Shown here: piece by piece, positions 1 through 7,444 of the stretch
Position numbering within the stretch: the first letter of the stretch is position 1
Layout: each line of letters starts with the position of its first letter
DNA from: DASPKW01 sp038244055
GTDB lineage: Bacteria > Planctomycetota > Phycisphaerae > Tepidisphaerales > Tepidisphaeraceae
Assembly: GCA_038244055.1 (NCBI GenBank)
Contig: JBBRTW010000082.1
Location: 1 to 19,509 of the forward strand
DNA length: 19,509 nt
Direction of reading: 5' to 3'
Made by a program: the position numbers and the translations under genes
Notes under the pieces: model-generated
Told to the model about the DNA's origin: nothing
What the model saw: the letters and a program-made list of their open reading frames with translations, nothing else
Database searches by the model: none

Positions 1-552
1 GAGGGGCTTCTCGCAGTAGATGTCTTTGCCCGCGCGGCAGGCGGCCATGATCATAGTGGCGTGCCAGTGGTCCGGCGTGGCGATCAGTACCGCATCGATG
101 TCCTTGCGGGCCAGCACCTCGCGGAAGTCGCCGTAATACTGCACATCGCTCGCCTTGGTGGCCGGACCCTTGCCGGCAGTCGCCGAGAGCTGCGTGGCGA
201 CCCAAGGACTGTTGGCCGTCGAGAGCGCATCGGGATCTGAAGTCTCCGGCTTGGGGGCGGTGCTGGGCGTACCCACCACGCGCTCGATATTCTCGCGGGC
301 GGCCTTGCGCTTCTCTTCCTGGGCATCGCAGATGGCCAGAAGCTGCACGTCCGAGCGGCGCACCATGGCGTTCAGATGCTGCGTGCCCTGCTTGCCCGGG
401 CCGATGATACCAAGCGTAATGCGCTCCGAAGGCGGGGGCGAGCCATCCGCGCCGAGGACGGAGGCGCGGACGATCATCGGCCCGGCGGCGACGGCGGCGG
501 CCTGCTTGAGAAATCGGCGGCGGGACGTTGCGGACGGCTTGGGGTGGCTCAT
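1..552 (-). CDS. Gfo/Idh/MocA-family oxidoreductase, Tat-exported (3' end outside window)
   Basis: The first 184 residues of an NAD(P)-dependent sugar or inositol dehydrogenase-like protein; the gene runs off the left edge. The N-terminus has a twin-arginine signal (SRRRFLKQAAA, residues 10-20) followed by a hydrophobic Ala-rich stretch, as in the many planctomycete secreted members of this family. The Rossmann dinucleotide loop is GPGKQG (51-56). TPDHWH (159-164) and the EKP motif (181-183), whose lysine is a family catalytic residue, are present at the very edge. An unusual low-complexity insertion rich in Pro, Ser, Thr and Ala (about residues 94-134) lies between the Rossmann core and the DFREVLARKDIDAV strand. 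The start is the ATG just before the RR motif. The substrate cannot be told. The family call is firm; export is inferred from the signal. Confidence 0.88.
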   Translation of the reverse strand, partial: MSHPKPSATSRRRFLKQAAAVAAGPMIVRASVLGADGSPPPSERITLGIIGPGKQGTQHLNAMVRRSDVQLLAICDAQEEKRKAARENIERVVGTPSTAPKPETSDPDALSTANSPWVATQLSATAGKGPATKASDVQYYGDFREVLARKDIDAVLIATPDHWHATMIMAACRAGKDIYCEKPL

Positions 553-639
553 AGCAGACTCCGGATGAACCGTGGGAGATGGGTTGATCGAGGCGCGGAA
601 ATAATACGCGATTTAGCGGGGCGAGTGAAGGCGCGGTGT

Positions 640-681
640 GAGTTGCGGGTTGCGAGTTGTGAGTTGCGAGTTGCGAGTTGG
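640..681. repeat. Heptanucleotide tandem repeat, 6 copies
   Basis: Six head-to-tail 7-mers of consensus GAGTTGC occupy 640-681: GAGTTGC, GGGTTGC, GAGTTGT, GAGTTGC, GAGTTGC, GAGTTGG. A run of eight G follows. The array lies in the gap between two minus-strand genes, about 40 bases downstream of the STAS gene stop. No function can be read from it. Confidence 0.9.
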
Positions 682-718
682 GGGGGGCAGCAATTCGCAA
701 ATCGAAGGCCGCCAAGCC

Positions 719-1036
719 TCACATGGTCTCGGCCTCCTGCTCATTGGCCGCGAAGCGAAAAACCTTATCCAGCCCGGTGACCTCAAAAATGTTCCAAATC
801 CGAGGCGGAACAGCGCACAACACCAGATGGCCATCCGCCTGGATCAGCGCCTTGCGCAGGCGCAGCAATTTGGCGATGTTGGATGAATTGATGTAAATGA
901 CACCCGCGAAATCCAGGATCACCCGCGCATCGCGACGGCTCGGTGTACTCAGAACCGCATCCAGATCGGCCGAGAAGCCGGGATCAGCGGTCAGGCGGAC
1001 GAGAATGACATCGTCGGCGCGCGGTATGACGGACAT
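719..1036 (-). CDS. STAS-domain protein (anti-sigma factor antagonist-like)
   Basis: A 105-residue protein made of one STAS domain. STAS proteins of the SpoIIAA/RsbV type bind partner kinases or anti-sigma factors and are switched by serine phosphorylation. The diagnostic strand-helix is VILDFAGVIYINSSNIAKLL (39-58), with the usual phospho-acceptor serine position represented by S51/S52. The C-terminal part (FEVTGLDKVFRF, 84-95) matches the end of the family fold. The frame stays open upstream to 1120, but the ATG at 1036 gives a normal STAS length and starts directly at the first strand, so it is preferred; no strong ribosome binding site decides it. No kinase, phosphatase or sigma factor gene is adjacent, so its partner is unknown. 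Confidence 0.75.
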   Translation of the reverse strand: MSVIPRADDVILVRLTADPGFSADLDAVLSTPSRRDARVILDFAGVIYINSSNIAKLLRLRKALIQADGHLVLCAVPPRIWNIFEVTGLDKVFRFAANEQEAETM

Positions 1037-1286
1037 GCGGGGGATTGTTAAGAATCCGCGCTCCAATGTCCATCGCTGCGGTGGCAATTCCCGGCGCGGG
1101 CGGAAGGCGGGAGCGGGCACCGCATCGCCCTGCTGCGGATTGTGATACGGGTCGCACTCGGACCGCTTTCATGCTGTTTGCTCGAATGACGCCGGTTTTT
1201 CATCGACGTCACAGCGAACTGGCCGTATGGTGAAGCGCTCGGAGGGTGTTTGAACGGAGAGGCTTGCCGGCGTCTAGGGTTTTCCG

Positions 1287-2816
1287 ATGGTCAAAAGCTG
1301 TATTGGTCTGGCGGCGTGGGCGGTGGTTCTGGCCACTATTGGCGTGACCGTTCCCGCGCGCGGGGACGTCTTCTCCAATGTCACCGAGGCATTGAACTAC
1401 CAACTTATCTATACACTGGGCATTCCCAACACCGCCACGTTCAATACCGTCGGCAACAACGTTCCCTACAGCATCGATAACTCGGCCAGCTTTACCGGCC
1501 AGTTCGATCGCATCGCCTACTACATGGAGCTTCAAAAGCCCGGCGATACCTCCAGCGCATGGGTCTACGCTTCGATGGATGCATTCACCACCCAGGTGAA
1601 TAAAATCGGCGTCCCCACGCTTCCTTCGGGCGCGACCTATCAGAAAAACGTCAAGAACATGAACGTGTTCTCCAACGTCGGCACCATCGCCACCGGCACG
1701 AACCTGACCGGCGGCAACATCGAATTCTGGCCCAACAATTATAGCGCCGCCAACGCCATCGGCATCCTCAACGCCAGCACCACCCTCTACGACTCCGGCG
1801 ACACCATCACCACCGCCACGCCCAATGGATATGGATCGATGCAGATCCACAATCATCTGGCCACCGCCACGACGGCGCAGACGATCTTCGCCTACGACCA
1901 CTGGGGCAACGGCGGCACGACCAAGAGCGATCTGGGCATCGGAGACAATACTGTTCTCGCCAGCGGACAGGTCAATCCGGATTGGACCTTCCGCGCTAAC
2001 GCCTCCGATTACACCATCAAGAATCTCCAGGTGCTGGTCCATGCGGGCGTACCCGTTCCGCCACCACCCTCGATCAAGATCATGCCCATGGGCGACTCGA
2101 TCACCTACGGCTCGGGCGCGGCCGGCGGATATCGAACCCAGCTTTACAATTCTCTGACCGCGGCCGGTTTGAATGTGGAGTTCGTCGGCAGCGCCACCGA
2201 CAACCCCTCCACCACCCTCGGCGCGGCCGGGCAGGTCAATCATGAAGGCCACGGCGGCTGGCGCATCGATGAGCTGGCCGCCAACCTCGACGCCAACAGC
2301 GGCCGGACCGGCAATAATGGCGGTTTCTGGTTCCCCGGCATCGCCGGCACGCGCGACCCGATCAACCCCGATATCATTCTCCTGCATATCGGCACCAACG
2401 ATTTCGGCCAGAACTTCAATATCACCACCGCCAAGGACCGCCTCGATGCGCTGATCGCGCAACTGGTCGCGGACCGGCCCAGCGCCAAGGTGATCGTGAC
2501 CAATCTGCTCATTCGCACTGACAACACGACGACGGAAAACAACATCGAATCGCTCTTCAATCCCTACGTCCCCGGCATCGTCGCCGCCCATCAGGCCCTG
2601 GGGCAGAAGGTTTATTTTCTGGACATGGAGAGCAAGCTCGATCCTGCCACCGATCTGGGCGACAAGCTGCATCCCAATCAGGTGGGCTACAACAAGATGG
2701 GCGATGCTTTCTCGGCCGCGGTGCTGGCGGTGGTGCCCGAGCCATCGAGTGTGGGTGTCATCGCGATCGCGGTTCTGGCGGGGCTGGCAAGGCGCGGGCG
2801 GAGAGCGTCTTTGTAG
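1287..2816 (+). CDS. Secreted SGNH/GDSL-type esterase with PEP-CTERM sorting tail
   Basis: A 509-residue three-part protein. Residues 1-26 are a signal peptide with likely cleavage near PARG-D. Residues about 30-255 form a beta-rich, Asn/Thr-rich domain that I recall occurring with sialate O-acetylesterase-type enzymes in planctomycetes (recollection, not searched). After a proline linker (VPVPPPPS) comes an SGNH hydrolase domain (about 262-480): GDSITYGSG with nucleophile S271, a block II glycine in GHGGWR, GTND with N371, and DKLHP with D459 and H462. The C-terminus is a PEP-CTERM signal: VPEPSS (483-488), a hydrophobic helix, then an Arg-rich tail. The likely role is carbohydrate or ester deacylation at the cell surface. 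No exosortase is in the window. The TAG stop is formed by the first bases of a dispersed repeat. Confidence 0.88.
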   Translation: MVKSCIGLAAWAVVLATIGVTVPARGDVFSNVTEALNYQLIYTLGIPNTATFNTVGNNVPYSIDNSASFTGQFDRIAYYMELQKPGDTSSAWVYASMDAFTTQVNKIGVPTLPSGATYQKNVKNMNVFSNVGTIATGTNLTGGNIEFWPNNYSAANAIGILNASTTLYDSGDTITTATPNGYGSMQIHNHLATATTAQTIFAYDHWGNGGTTKSDLGIGDNTVLASGQVNPDWTFRANASDYTIKNLQVLVHAGVPVPPPPSIKIMPMGDSITYGSGAAGGYRTQLYNSLTAAGLNVEFVGSATDNPSTTLGAAGQVNHEGHGGWRIDELAANLDANSGRTGNNGGFWFPGIAGTRDPINPDIILLHIGTNDFGQNFNITTAKDRLDALIAQLVADRPSAKVIVTNLLIRTDNTTTENNIESLFNPYVPGIVAAHQALGQKVYFLDMESKLDPATDLGDKLHPNQVGYNKMGDAFSAAVLAVVPEPSSVGVIAIAVLAGLARRGRRASL

Positions 2817-2837
2817 CACGGGCATCCTGCCCGTGTC
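2814..2837 (-). repeat. Dispersed palindromic repeat (HGQDARAT type), copy overlapping a stop codon
   Basis: A perfect stem of CACGGGCA and TGCCCGTG (2817-2824 and 2828-2835) with a 3-base loop, preceded by GTAG. It is a diverged, inverted copy of the three repeats at 2887-2969. Its TAG at 2814-2816 is the stop codon of the esterase gene. The hairpin could also act as a transcription barrier, although no T-run follows. Confidence 0.8.
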
Positions 2838-2886
2838 CGCGCCTTTCAATTCAAATACTCACTGCTTTTGGCATTCAATATGCTCA

Positions 2887-2969
2887 ACATGGGCAAGATG
2901 CCCATGCTACATCCAACATGGGCAAGATGCCCGTGCTACATCCGACATGGGCAAGATGCCCACGCTACG
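2887..2969 (+). repeat. Three tandem palindromic repeats, 29-bp period
   Basis: Three near-identical units start at 2887, 2916 and 2945, an exact 29-base spacing. Each has the core ACATGGGCAAGATGCCC followed by a variable ATG, GTG or ACG and then GCTAC, and folds on GGGCA/TGCCC. Translated, they give HGQDARAT and MGKMP peptides, a pattern I know as a dispersed intergenic repeat in planctomycete and other genomes that is often misannotated as protein. The frame through them is open into the aminotransferase gene and produces a false N-terminal extension. Confidence 0.88.
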
Positions 2970-3042
2970 ATTCATCGTCAGCTTCTCGCGCCGGGCTTCG
3001 TTTGATACATTACCGCTTTCAACGCAAAGGAATCCGCCCGCC

Positions 3043-4254
3043 ATGGCCAACACCGCAGAGATCATCGATTCCGGAAAGAAGCTCCTCATCGGCAATTACG
3101 CGCGGCTGCCGGTGGTGATGGCGCGCGGGCGCGGGTCGCATCTGTGGGATTCGGAGGGCAGGGAATATCTCGATCTCTTCGCGGGGTTTGGCGGAACCAT
3201 TCTCGGCCATTGCCACCCCGCGCTGATCGAGGCGGCGACCAGACAGGCCAACACGCTCTGGGCTGTCGGCAACACTTATTACACGACGCCGCAGATCGAT
3301 TTCGCCGGCGCGATGGCCCGGCATGCTTTCGAAGGGCAGGCCTTTTTCTGTCACAGCGGCGCGGAGGCGAATGAAACCGCGTGCAAGCTGGCGCGTCTCA
3401 AAGGCCATCAGAATGGCGGCAAGAAGTGGAAGGTCATTTCGCTCAACAAGAGCTTCCACGGCCGGACGCTGGCCATGATCGCCGCCACGGGCAACCCGGC
3501 CTATCGCGTCGGCTTCGAGCCGCCGGTTGCGGGATTTCTGCAGGTCGATGGGGGCGATATCGCAACGCTCGCGGCCGCGGTGGATGATGAAACGGCCGGG
3601 ATTATTCTCGAGCCGATCCAGGGGGAAGGGGGCATCAATCAGTACCCGGCCGACTATCCCGCCAAGGTTCGCAAGCTCTGCGATGAGCGGGGGCTGACAC
3701 TGATTTTCGATGAAGTGTGGACCGGCTGCGGGCGCACGGGGAAATGGTTCGCGCATCAATGGTTCAGCGATGGCACCGCGCCGGTCATTCCGGACATCAT
3801 GACACTCGGCAAAGCCATCGGCGGCGGCCTGCCCGTGGGGGCGGTATGGGCTAAGTCGGAACTCGCCAAGCTGCTCGTGCCGGGGACGCATGGCAATACC
3901 CTGGGAGCCAATCCGATCTGCATGGCGGTGGCCAACGCGATTTTCGAAGTCATCGAAAAAGAAAATCTCGTGGCTCACGCCGAAAAGCTCGGCCAGCAGG
4001 CGATCGCGCGGTTGCGTGACGAGAAACGTCTCAAAGACAAAATCGTCGACGTGCGCGGCAAGGGGCTGATGCTGGGGATCGAGATGAAGAACCCGCCGGC
4101 GGCCGGTTTCGTCGAGCGCGGGCTGGCGCATGGTGTGGCGCTGAATCTGACGGCCAAGAATGTCGTGCGGCTCGCCCCGGCGCTCAATATACCGCAGGCC
4201 GATTGGGATACGGGGCTGGATCGCGTTGTGGAAACACTGGCGGCCGAGGCGTAG
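3043..4254 (+). CDS. argD: Acetylornithine aminotransferase-like class III PLP aminotransferase
   Basis: A 403-residue PLP enzyme of aminotransferase class III, closest by motif to ArgD, which converts N-acetylglutamate semialdehyde to N-acetylornithine in arginine synthesis. Visible motifs: HSGAEANE (104-111), SFHGRT (138-142 region), EPIQGEGG (190-197), the PLP-binding aspartate in IFDEVWTGCGRTGK (D223), Schiff-base lysine K257 in TLGKAIGGG, and GTHGNTLGANP (281-291). The ATG at 3043 has AAAGGA at 3026-3031, 11 bases upstream. The frame stays open upstream to 2704, but that stretch only translates the end of the esterase gene and the repeats. No other arginine genes are nearby, so succinylornithine, ornithine or 4-aminobutyrate-type specificity is not excluded. 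Confidence 0.85.
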   Translation: MANTAEIIDSGKKLLIGNYARLPVVMARGRGSHLWDSEGREYLDLFAGFGGTILGHCHPALIEAATRQANTLWAVGNTYYTTPQIDFAGAMARHAFEGQAFFCHSGAEANETACKLARLKGHQNGGKKWKVISLNKSFHGRTLAMIAATGNPAYRVGFEPPVAGFLQVDGGDIATLAAAVDDETAGIILEPIQGEGGINQYPADYPAKVRKLCDERGLTLIFDEVWTGCGRTGKWFAHQWFSDGTAPVIPDIMTLGKAIGGGLPVGAVWAKSELAKLLVPGTHGNTLGANPICMAVANAIFEVIEKENLVAHAEKLGQQAIARLRDEKRLKDKIVDVRGKGLMLGIEMKNPPAAGFVERGLAHGVALNLTAKNVVRLAPALNIPQADWDTGLDRVVETLAAEA

Positions 4255-4329
4255 ACCTTCAAGAAGTTCATTGAGATGTCATGCTGAGGATGACCATACG
4301 ATATCTTTTGCAAGCTCTTAGAGGCGCTC

Positions 4330-5322
4330 ATGAAAATTCCAATGCGATGGATCGTCGTTGCGGGCCTGGCGCTGCTGGGATCATGCACGCCCAAAGCAGG
4401 CCCTGCGCCGGCGGCCGCGCCGCCGCGCGCGGTCGAGAAAGCGCCCAATGCCGTCTTCTTCCCGCCCGAGTCCCAGGAAAAACAGGCCGATGCGATCAAG
4501 GAGCAGCAGTACCTGATCCAGGTGATGGCCTACAAGATCACCGTGCCGGCCGGGACGATCAGCCGCAGCGATGATTTCTGGAAGCACATCAACGAGCAGG
4601 CGGTGGATGTCGGCACCTACGAGCTGCTCTACAAGAACGGAATCCGCGTCGGCGTCGCGCCGACGCAGGAGTGGGATGGCTGGCTCAAGCCGCTGATCGA
4701 GCGGCACCCGGTGATGACCCAGCGCAGCGCCTGGACCGGCCGGGAGGCGAAGGATCTGGACATGGATCTGGCGCAGAAGGTCGAGTATCAGAACGTCTTC
4801 TATTATGACAATACAGGCCAGCTCAGCGGCCGGACCTACGAGCGCTGCGATAACCTCCTGCGGCTCTCGTTTCAGCCCGCGCCGAGAAAACACGGGAGCG
4901 TTCGCCTGGCGATGTGCCCGGTGATCAAGAGCCTGCGCGAGCGGCTGGTGCCGATCGGGGATGTGAATACGCGCACGATCCAGCGCGTGTACCCCGAGCA
5001 TTTGTACGATTTGAATATGGCGGTGGATGTGCCGCTGGATTCGTTTCTCATCATCGCGCCATCGCCTGAAGCCAAACTGCCAGGCCTTCCCGGCGCGGCT
5101 TTTCTGGTCAATGAGGGCGCGGCGGAGCAGACGGAAACGCTGCTGATCTTCCGGCCGATTATTTTCCGGCAGCATGTCGAGCCGGTGATCGGCACCAATG
5201 CGATCGCGCCGGCGGGTCCGAAAGCGCCAGCGCCCGCGGTGCCAACGGTTGCGCCGTCGAATGCGGGGGATGCGGCGACGCCCGCGCCCGCAGATACCAG
5301 TGCGTCGCCGTTCAAAAAGTGA
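4330..5322 (+). CDS. Predicted lipoprotein of unknown function
   Basis: A 330-residue protein with a lipoprotein signal peptide: MKIPMRW, a hydrophobic stretch, and lipobox LLGSC with lipidated C19. A Pro/Ala-rich linker follows, then a mixed alpha/beta body (about 45-285), and a low-complexity Ala/Pro/Thr tail (about 286-330). I recognise no catalytic motif. AGAGG (4320-4324) sits five bases before the ATG and supports the start. It lies 75 bases after the aminotransferase on the same strand but has its own upstream gap. It probably sits on the periplasmic face of a membrane; the function is unknown. Confidence 0.8.
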   Translation: MKIPMRWIVVAGLALLGSCTPKAGPAPAAAPPRAVEKAPNAVFFPPESQEKQADAIKEQQYLIQVMAYKITVPAGTISRSDDFWKHINEQAVDVGTYELLYKNGIRVGVAPTQEWDGWLKPLIERHPVMTQRSAWTGREAKDLDMDLAQKVEYQNVFYYDNTGQLSGRTYERCDNLLRLSFQPAPRKHGSVRLAMCPVIKSLRERLVPIGDVNTRTIQRVYPEHLYDLNMAVDVPLDSFLIIAPSPEAKLPGLPGAAFLVNEGAAEQTETLLIFRPIIFRQHVEPVIGTNAIAPAGPKAPAPAVPTVAPSNAGDAATPAPADTSASPFKK

Positions 5323-5352
5323 ATGTGCCGAACAACTTCACGCCGGCGGACG

Positions 5353-5420
5353 CGCTCGGCAAGCCGAGCGGCTAACTCACATCTGTTTTCCTTATCGCGC
5401 CATTCGCTCACGGCGCGATA
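5353..5420. terminator. Two perfect hairpins between convergent genes
   Basis: CGCTCGGC/GCCGAGCG with an AA loop (5353-5370) is an 8-bp stem. TATCGCGCC/GGCGCGATA (5393-5401 and 5412-5420) is a 9-bp stem with a 10-base loop that overlaps the stop codon of the minus-strand gene ending at 5408. They lie where the lipoprotein gene and the secreted-protein gene converge, so a bidirectional terminator role is likely. The first has only a weak T-rich tail (TTTTCCTT at 5386-5393), so intrinsic termination is an inference. Confidence 0.5.
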
Positions 5421-5932
5421 ATCGTGATCGTCTGCGCTTCGCTCTCGAGTTTGCCAATGAAAATGGGGCCTTTGATGAATGTGAAATCGTTGGCCAGCGT
5501 GTTCTCGTAGCCGGCTTTGATCTTGTATTGGCCGCGCGGGAGGACGGTCTTCTCATCGACCAGGCGGAGGAGTTCGATATCGATGGCGCGGACGTCATGC
5601 GGCTTGAAGTTCCAGACCGTGGGAATGCCGGCCGCGCGGGCGATGCCGGGCGGGGTCAATGTCGTCGATTTGCCGGCCTGATCGGTGAGGATCACGCGCG
5701 GGCACACGGAACCTTCGGAGTTCTGGGGGTCCCAGATCTGAATCGGCTTGTCGGATTCATTGGCGAGAACCAGCCGCACCATAAAAGGCCGGCCGACGGC
5801 TTTAGCGCCGAGCGTCCAGGTCTGCCCATCCGGAAGATTGAAGGAAAGCGCGAGCGGCGGTTTTGCGGGAGCCTCGGCGGGGGAGAGTGTGGTGAGGGCG
5901 AGGCAGAGGATCAGCGAGAGGGTAAGGCGCAT
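5408..5932 (-). CDS. Small secreted protein of unknown function
   Basis: A 174-residue protein with a clear signal peptide (MRLTLSLILCLALTTLSPAEA, cleavage near residue 21). The mature part is beta-rich, with segments such as FMVRLVLANESDKPIQIWDP and GQYKIKAGYENTL that suggest an immunoglobulin-like or BsuPI-like sandwich fold; this is a guess from strand pattern. No catalytic residues stand out and there is one cysteine outside the signal. The ATG at 5932 is preceded by CGGAGC about 5 bases upstream. It converges on the lipoprotein gene and is divergent from the metallophosphoesterase gene; no functional link is visible. Confidence 0.72.
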   Translation of the reverse strand: MRLTLSLILCLALTTLSPAEAPAKPPLALSFNLPDGQTWTLGAKAVGRPFMVRLVLANESDKPIQIWDPQNSEGSVCPRVILTDQAGKSTTLTPPGIARAAGIPTVWNFKPHDVRAIDIELLRLVDEKTVLPRGQYKIKAGYENTLANDFTFIKGPIFIGKLESEAQTITIIAP

Positions 5933-6019
5933 GGGGGCTCCGGGTTGGGTGATGGGGGTTGGACGCGAAGGTGTGTGCAAAGTTCCCCGGGAAGTAGCGC
6001 TTCGCCCACCAATGTGACC

Positions 6020-6056
6020 GTCATTCTGAGGGGAGTGGAGCGACCCGAAGAATCCA
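6020..6056 (+). repeat. Dispersed repeat, GTCATTCTGAGGG...GAAGAATC type
   Basis: Starts GTCATTCTGAGGGG and ends GCGACCCGAAGAATCC. The same element occurs in opposite orientation at 7337-7376. I recall this as a common dispersed intergenic repeat in several bacterial phyla. It lies in the 246-base gap between two divergent genes, in which I see nothing else. Confidence 0.75.
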
Positions 6057-6178
6057 GCCGCGAGTGAAAGGGCCGTCACATCCGCGGCAAGCTCCTTCGC
6101 AAGCTCAGGCTGACTCTCCATGGTCGCCGCGCAAGCATCAGTTGAACCCTCCGCCCCCTTCCCTATGCTACGGCTCCC

Positions 6179-7084
6179 GTGATTCAAACTCTTCTCAACA
6201 GCGTCCGCCCCTCGGCCCTGCATCGCGTCTGGGTGATTTCGGATTTGCAGCAGTCGGTCCCCGCGCAGGCGCGGCGGTGTTTGACGGCGGCGGTGGAGGA
6301 TTTTAAGTCGCTGGATCGGCCGGTGGAGCAGATTTGGTATCTGGGCGATGCGGTGGAGGGGAGCCGGCTGGAGGCGCTGGAGGAGATGGCGGCCATGCAG
6401 GTGGAGTTGTTGAGGGGGCTGGATGCGCCGGTGAAATATGTGCTGGGGAATCACGATTTCGACCACCTGCGGCACTCGGGCGGCAAGAGCGGGCGCACGG
6501 CCATTTTTCGCGATACGGTTTTGAAAACACCCGGCTGGCGGACGACCGATTCGATCGAATCGTTCCACTATTTCGATTCCATCGGGCCCTTCGCAACCCT
6601 TTTCCTCTCCGATCATTCCGACCCCACCGGCGCATGGTGCAGCACGCATGGCACGGTTCACGGCGATGCCTCGGCCTATCCGCACGGCGCGATGGATTAC
6701 AAAGCGGTGCGGGATCAACTCGCGAAGGCCCCCGGGCCGGTGATCACCTGCTCGCATTATTCCTTCGCCGGTGGAAATCGCCCGAGCCGGTTGATGGATC
6801 AGATGCTTCCCCTGCCGGGGAATATCAAGCTGCATCTCTACGGCCACGCCCATATCGGCGATGCGGCCTGGGCGGGGAAGGATCTGTATCGCAAGATCGC
6901 CTGCGTGGATGATCACCCAATCGTGCAGGTGGACATCGCCTCGCTGGAAGATGGCCGGGGCAGCGCGATCCGCTCGGCCATTCTGGAGATTTATCGGGAT
7001 TTGTCGCTGGGCCTGTTTTTCCGGAATCACAGCATGCGGAAGTGGGAGGAGATGTTGGTGCTGGACGGCGGAAGGAAACTATGA
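6179..7084 (+). CDS. Metallophosphoesterase (calcineurin-like phosphatase)
   Basis: A 301-residue calcineurin-like phosphoesterase. The metal-ligand motifs are in order: SDLQ (D22), YLGDAVEG (D57), LGNHDFD (N91, H92), CSHYS (H193) and YGHAH (H223, H225). The first motif has Gln where most members have the D-x-H histidine, so one metal ligand may differ. There is no signal peptide, so it is probably cytoplasmic. The GTG at 6179 is used as the start because no ATG lies before the first strand; no good ribosome binding site is seen. The substrate is unknown. It has its own gap upstream and 360 bases of non-coding sequence downstream. Confidence 0.85.
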   Translation: MIQTLLNSVRPSALHRVWVISDLQQSVPAQARRCLTAAVEDFKSLDRPVEQIWYLGDAVEGSRLEALEEMAAMQVELLRGLDAPVKYVLGNHDFDHLRHSGGKSGRTAIFRDTVLKTPGWRTTDSIESFHYFDSIGPFATLFLSDHSDPTGAWCSTHGTVHGDASAYPHGAMDYKAVRDQLAKAPGPVITCSHYSFAGGNRPSRLMDQMLPLPGNIKLHLYGHAHIGDAAWAGKDLYRKIACVDDHPIVQVDIASLEDGRGSAIRSAILEIYRDLSLGLFFRNHSMRKWEEMLVLDGGRKL

Positions 7085-7444
7085 CAATCGCATTTTCCAC
7101 AGTCGCGGAGCGACGACAAAAAGTAGCCCATGTGCGTAAGCACTGGGTCCCCCAACGCCATCCAGAGGCCATCGCGCCTCACCGCCAAGCCCTGGAAGGG
7201 CGACAGATGACCGTACCGAGCGTCCAACTGATCACGTTTCCAGAGCAGAGAGTATAGACGACCGAAGGATCTTGCCCATTCGTCCCGGCCCGTTCGCCCT
7301 GGCCCTTCCGTCAAAACAATCGGGCCAAAATGGTCTGGCAAGATTCTTCGGTCGCCTGAAGCTCCCTCAGAATGACGATGCCGGCTTCGACGGTTGCCGC
7401 GAGATTCGGTATCATGCCTGCGAATCGATTTCTGGAGACAGACT
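7085..7444. other. Gene-free 360-base gap filled with repeat-like sequence
   Basis: No protein gene with family features is seen. The left part holds a small hairpin GTCGC-GGA-GCGAC (7102-7114) inside a stretch whose reverse translation reads MGYFLSSLRD, a phrase I associate with planctomycete intergenic repeats (recollection). The right part holds the large inverted pair at 7259-7354. The last 10 bases carry the ribosome binding site of the next gene. Confidence 0.6.
7259..7376. repeat. Inverted pair of dispersed repeats
   Basis: CGACCGAAGGATCTTGCC (7259-7276) and GGCAAGATTCTTCGGTCG (7337-7354) are complementary at 17 of 18 positions, separated by 60 bases. The right arm continues to 7376 as a full minus-strand copy of the GTCATTCTGAGGG element also found at 6020-6056. 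The transcript could form a long hairpin upstream of the Yip1-like gene. Confidence 0.82.

Noticed and set aside
640..681. CRISPR array
   Set aside because: Units are seven bases with no spacers; no cas genes are present. The 29-base-period repeats at 2887-2969 also lack unique spacers.
1209..2849. A 546-codon open frame on the minus strand
   Set aside because: It is the antisense shadow of the SGNH esterase gene: low-complexity, Gly/Val/Asp/Ala-rich, with no family motif, a product of GC-rich codon use.
2704..3042. In-frame upstream extension of the aminotransferase
   Set aside because: It translates out-of-frame esterase sequence and the HGQDARAT-type repeats. The ATG at 3043 has a ribosome binding site and matches the family N-terminus.
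5408..7030. A 540-codon minus-strand frame joining the secreted protein to upstream sequence
   Set aside because: Only the last 174 codons look real, with a signal peptide at 5932; the rest is antisense to the metallophosphoesterase.
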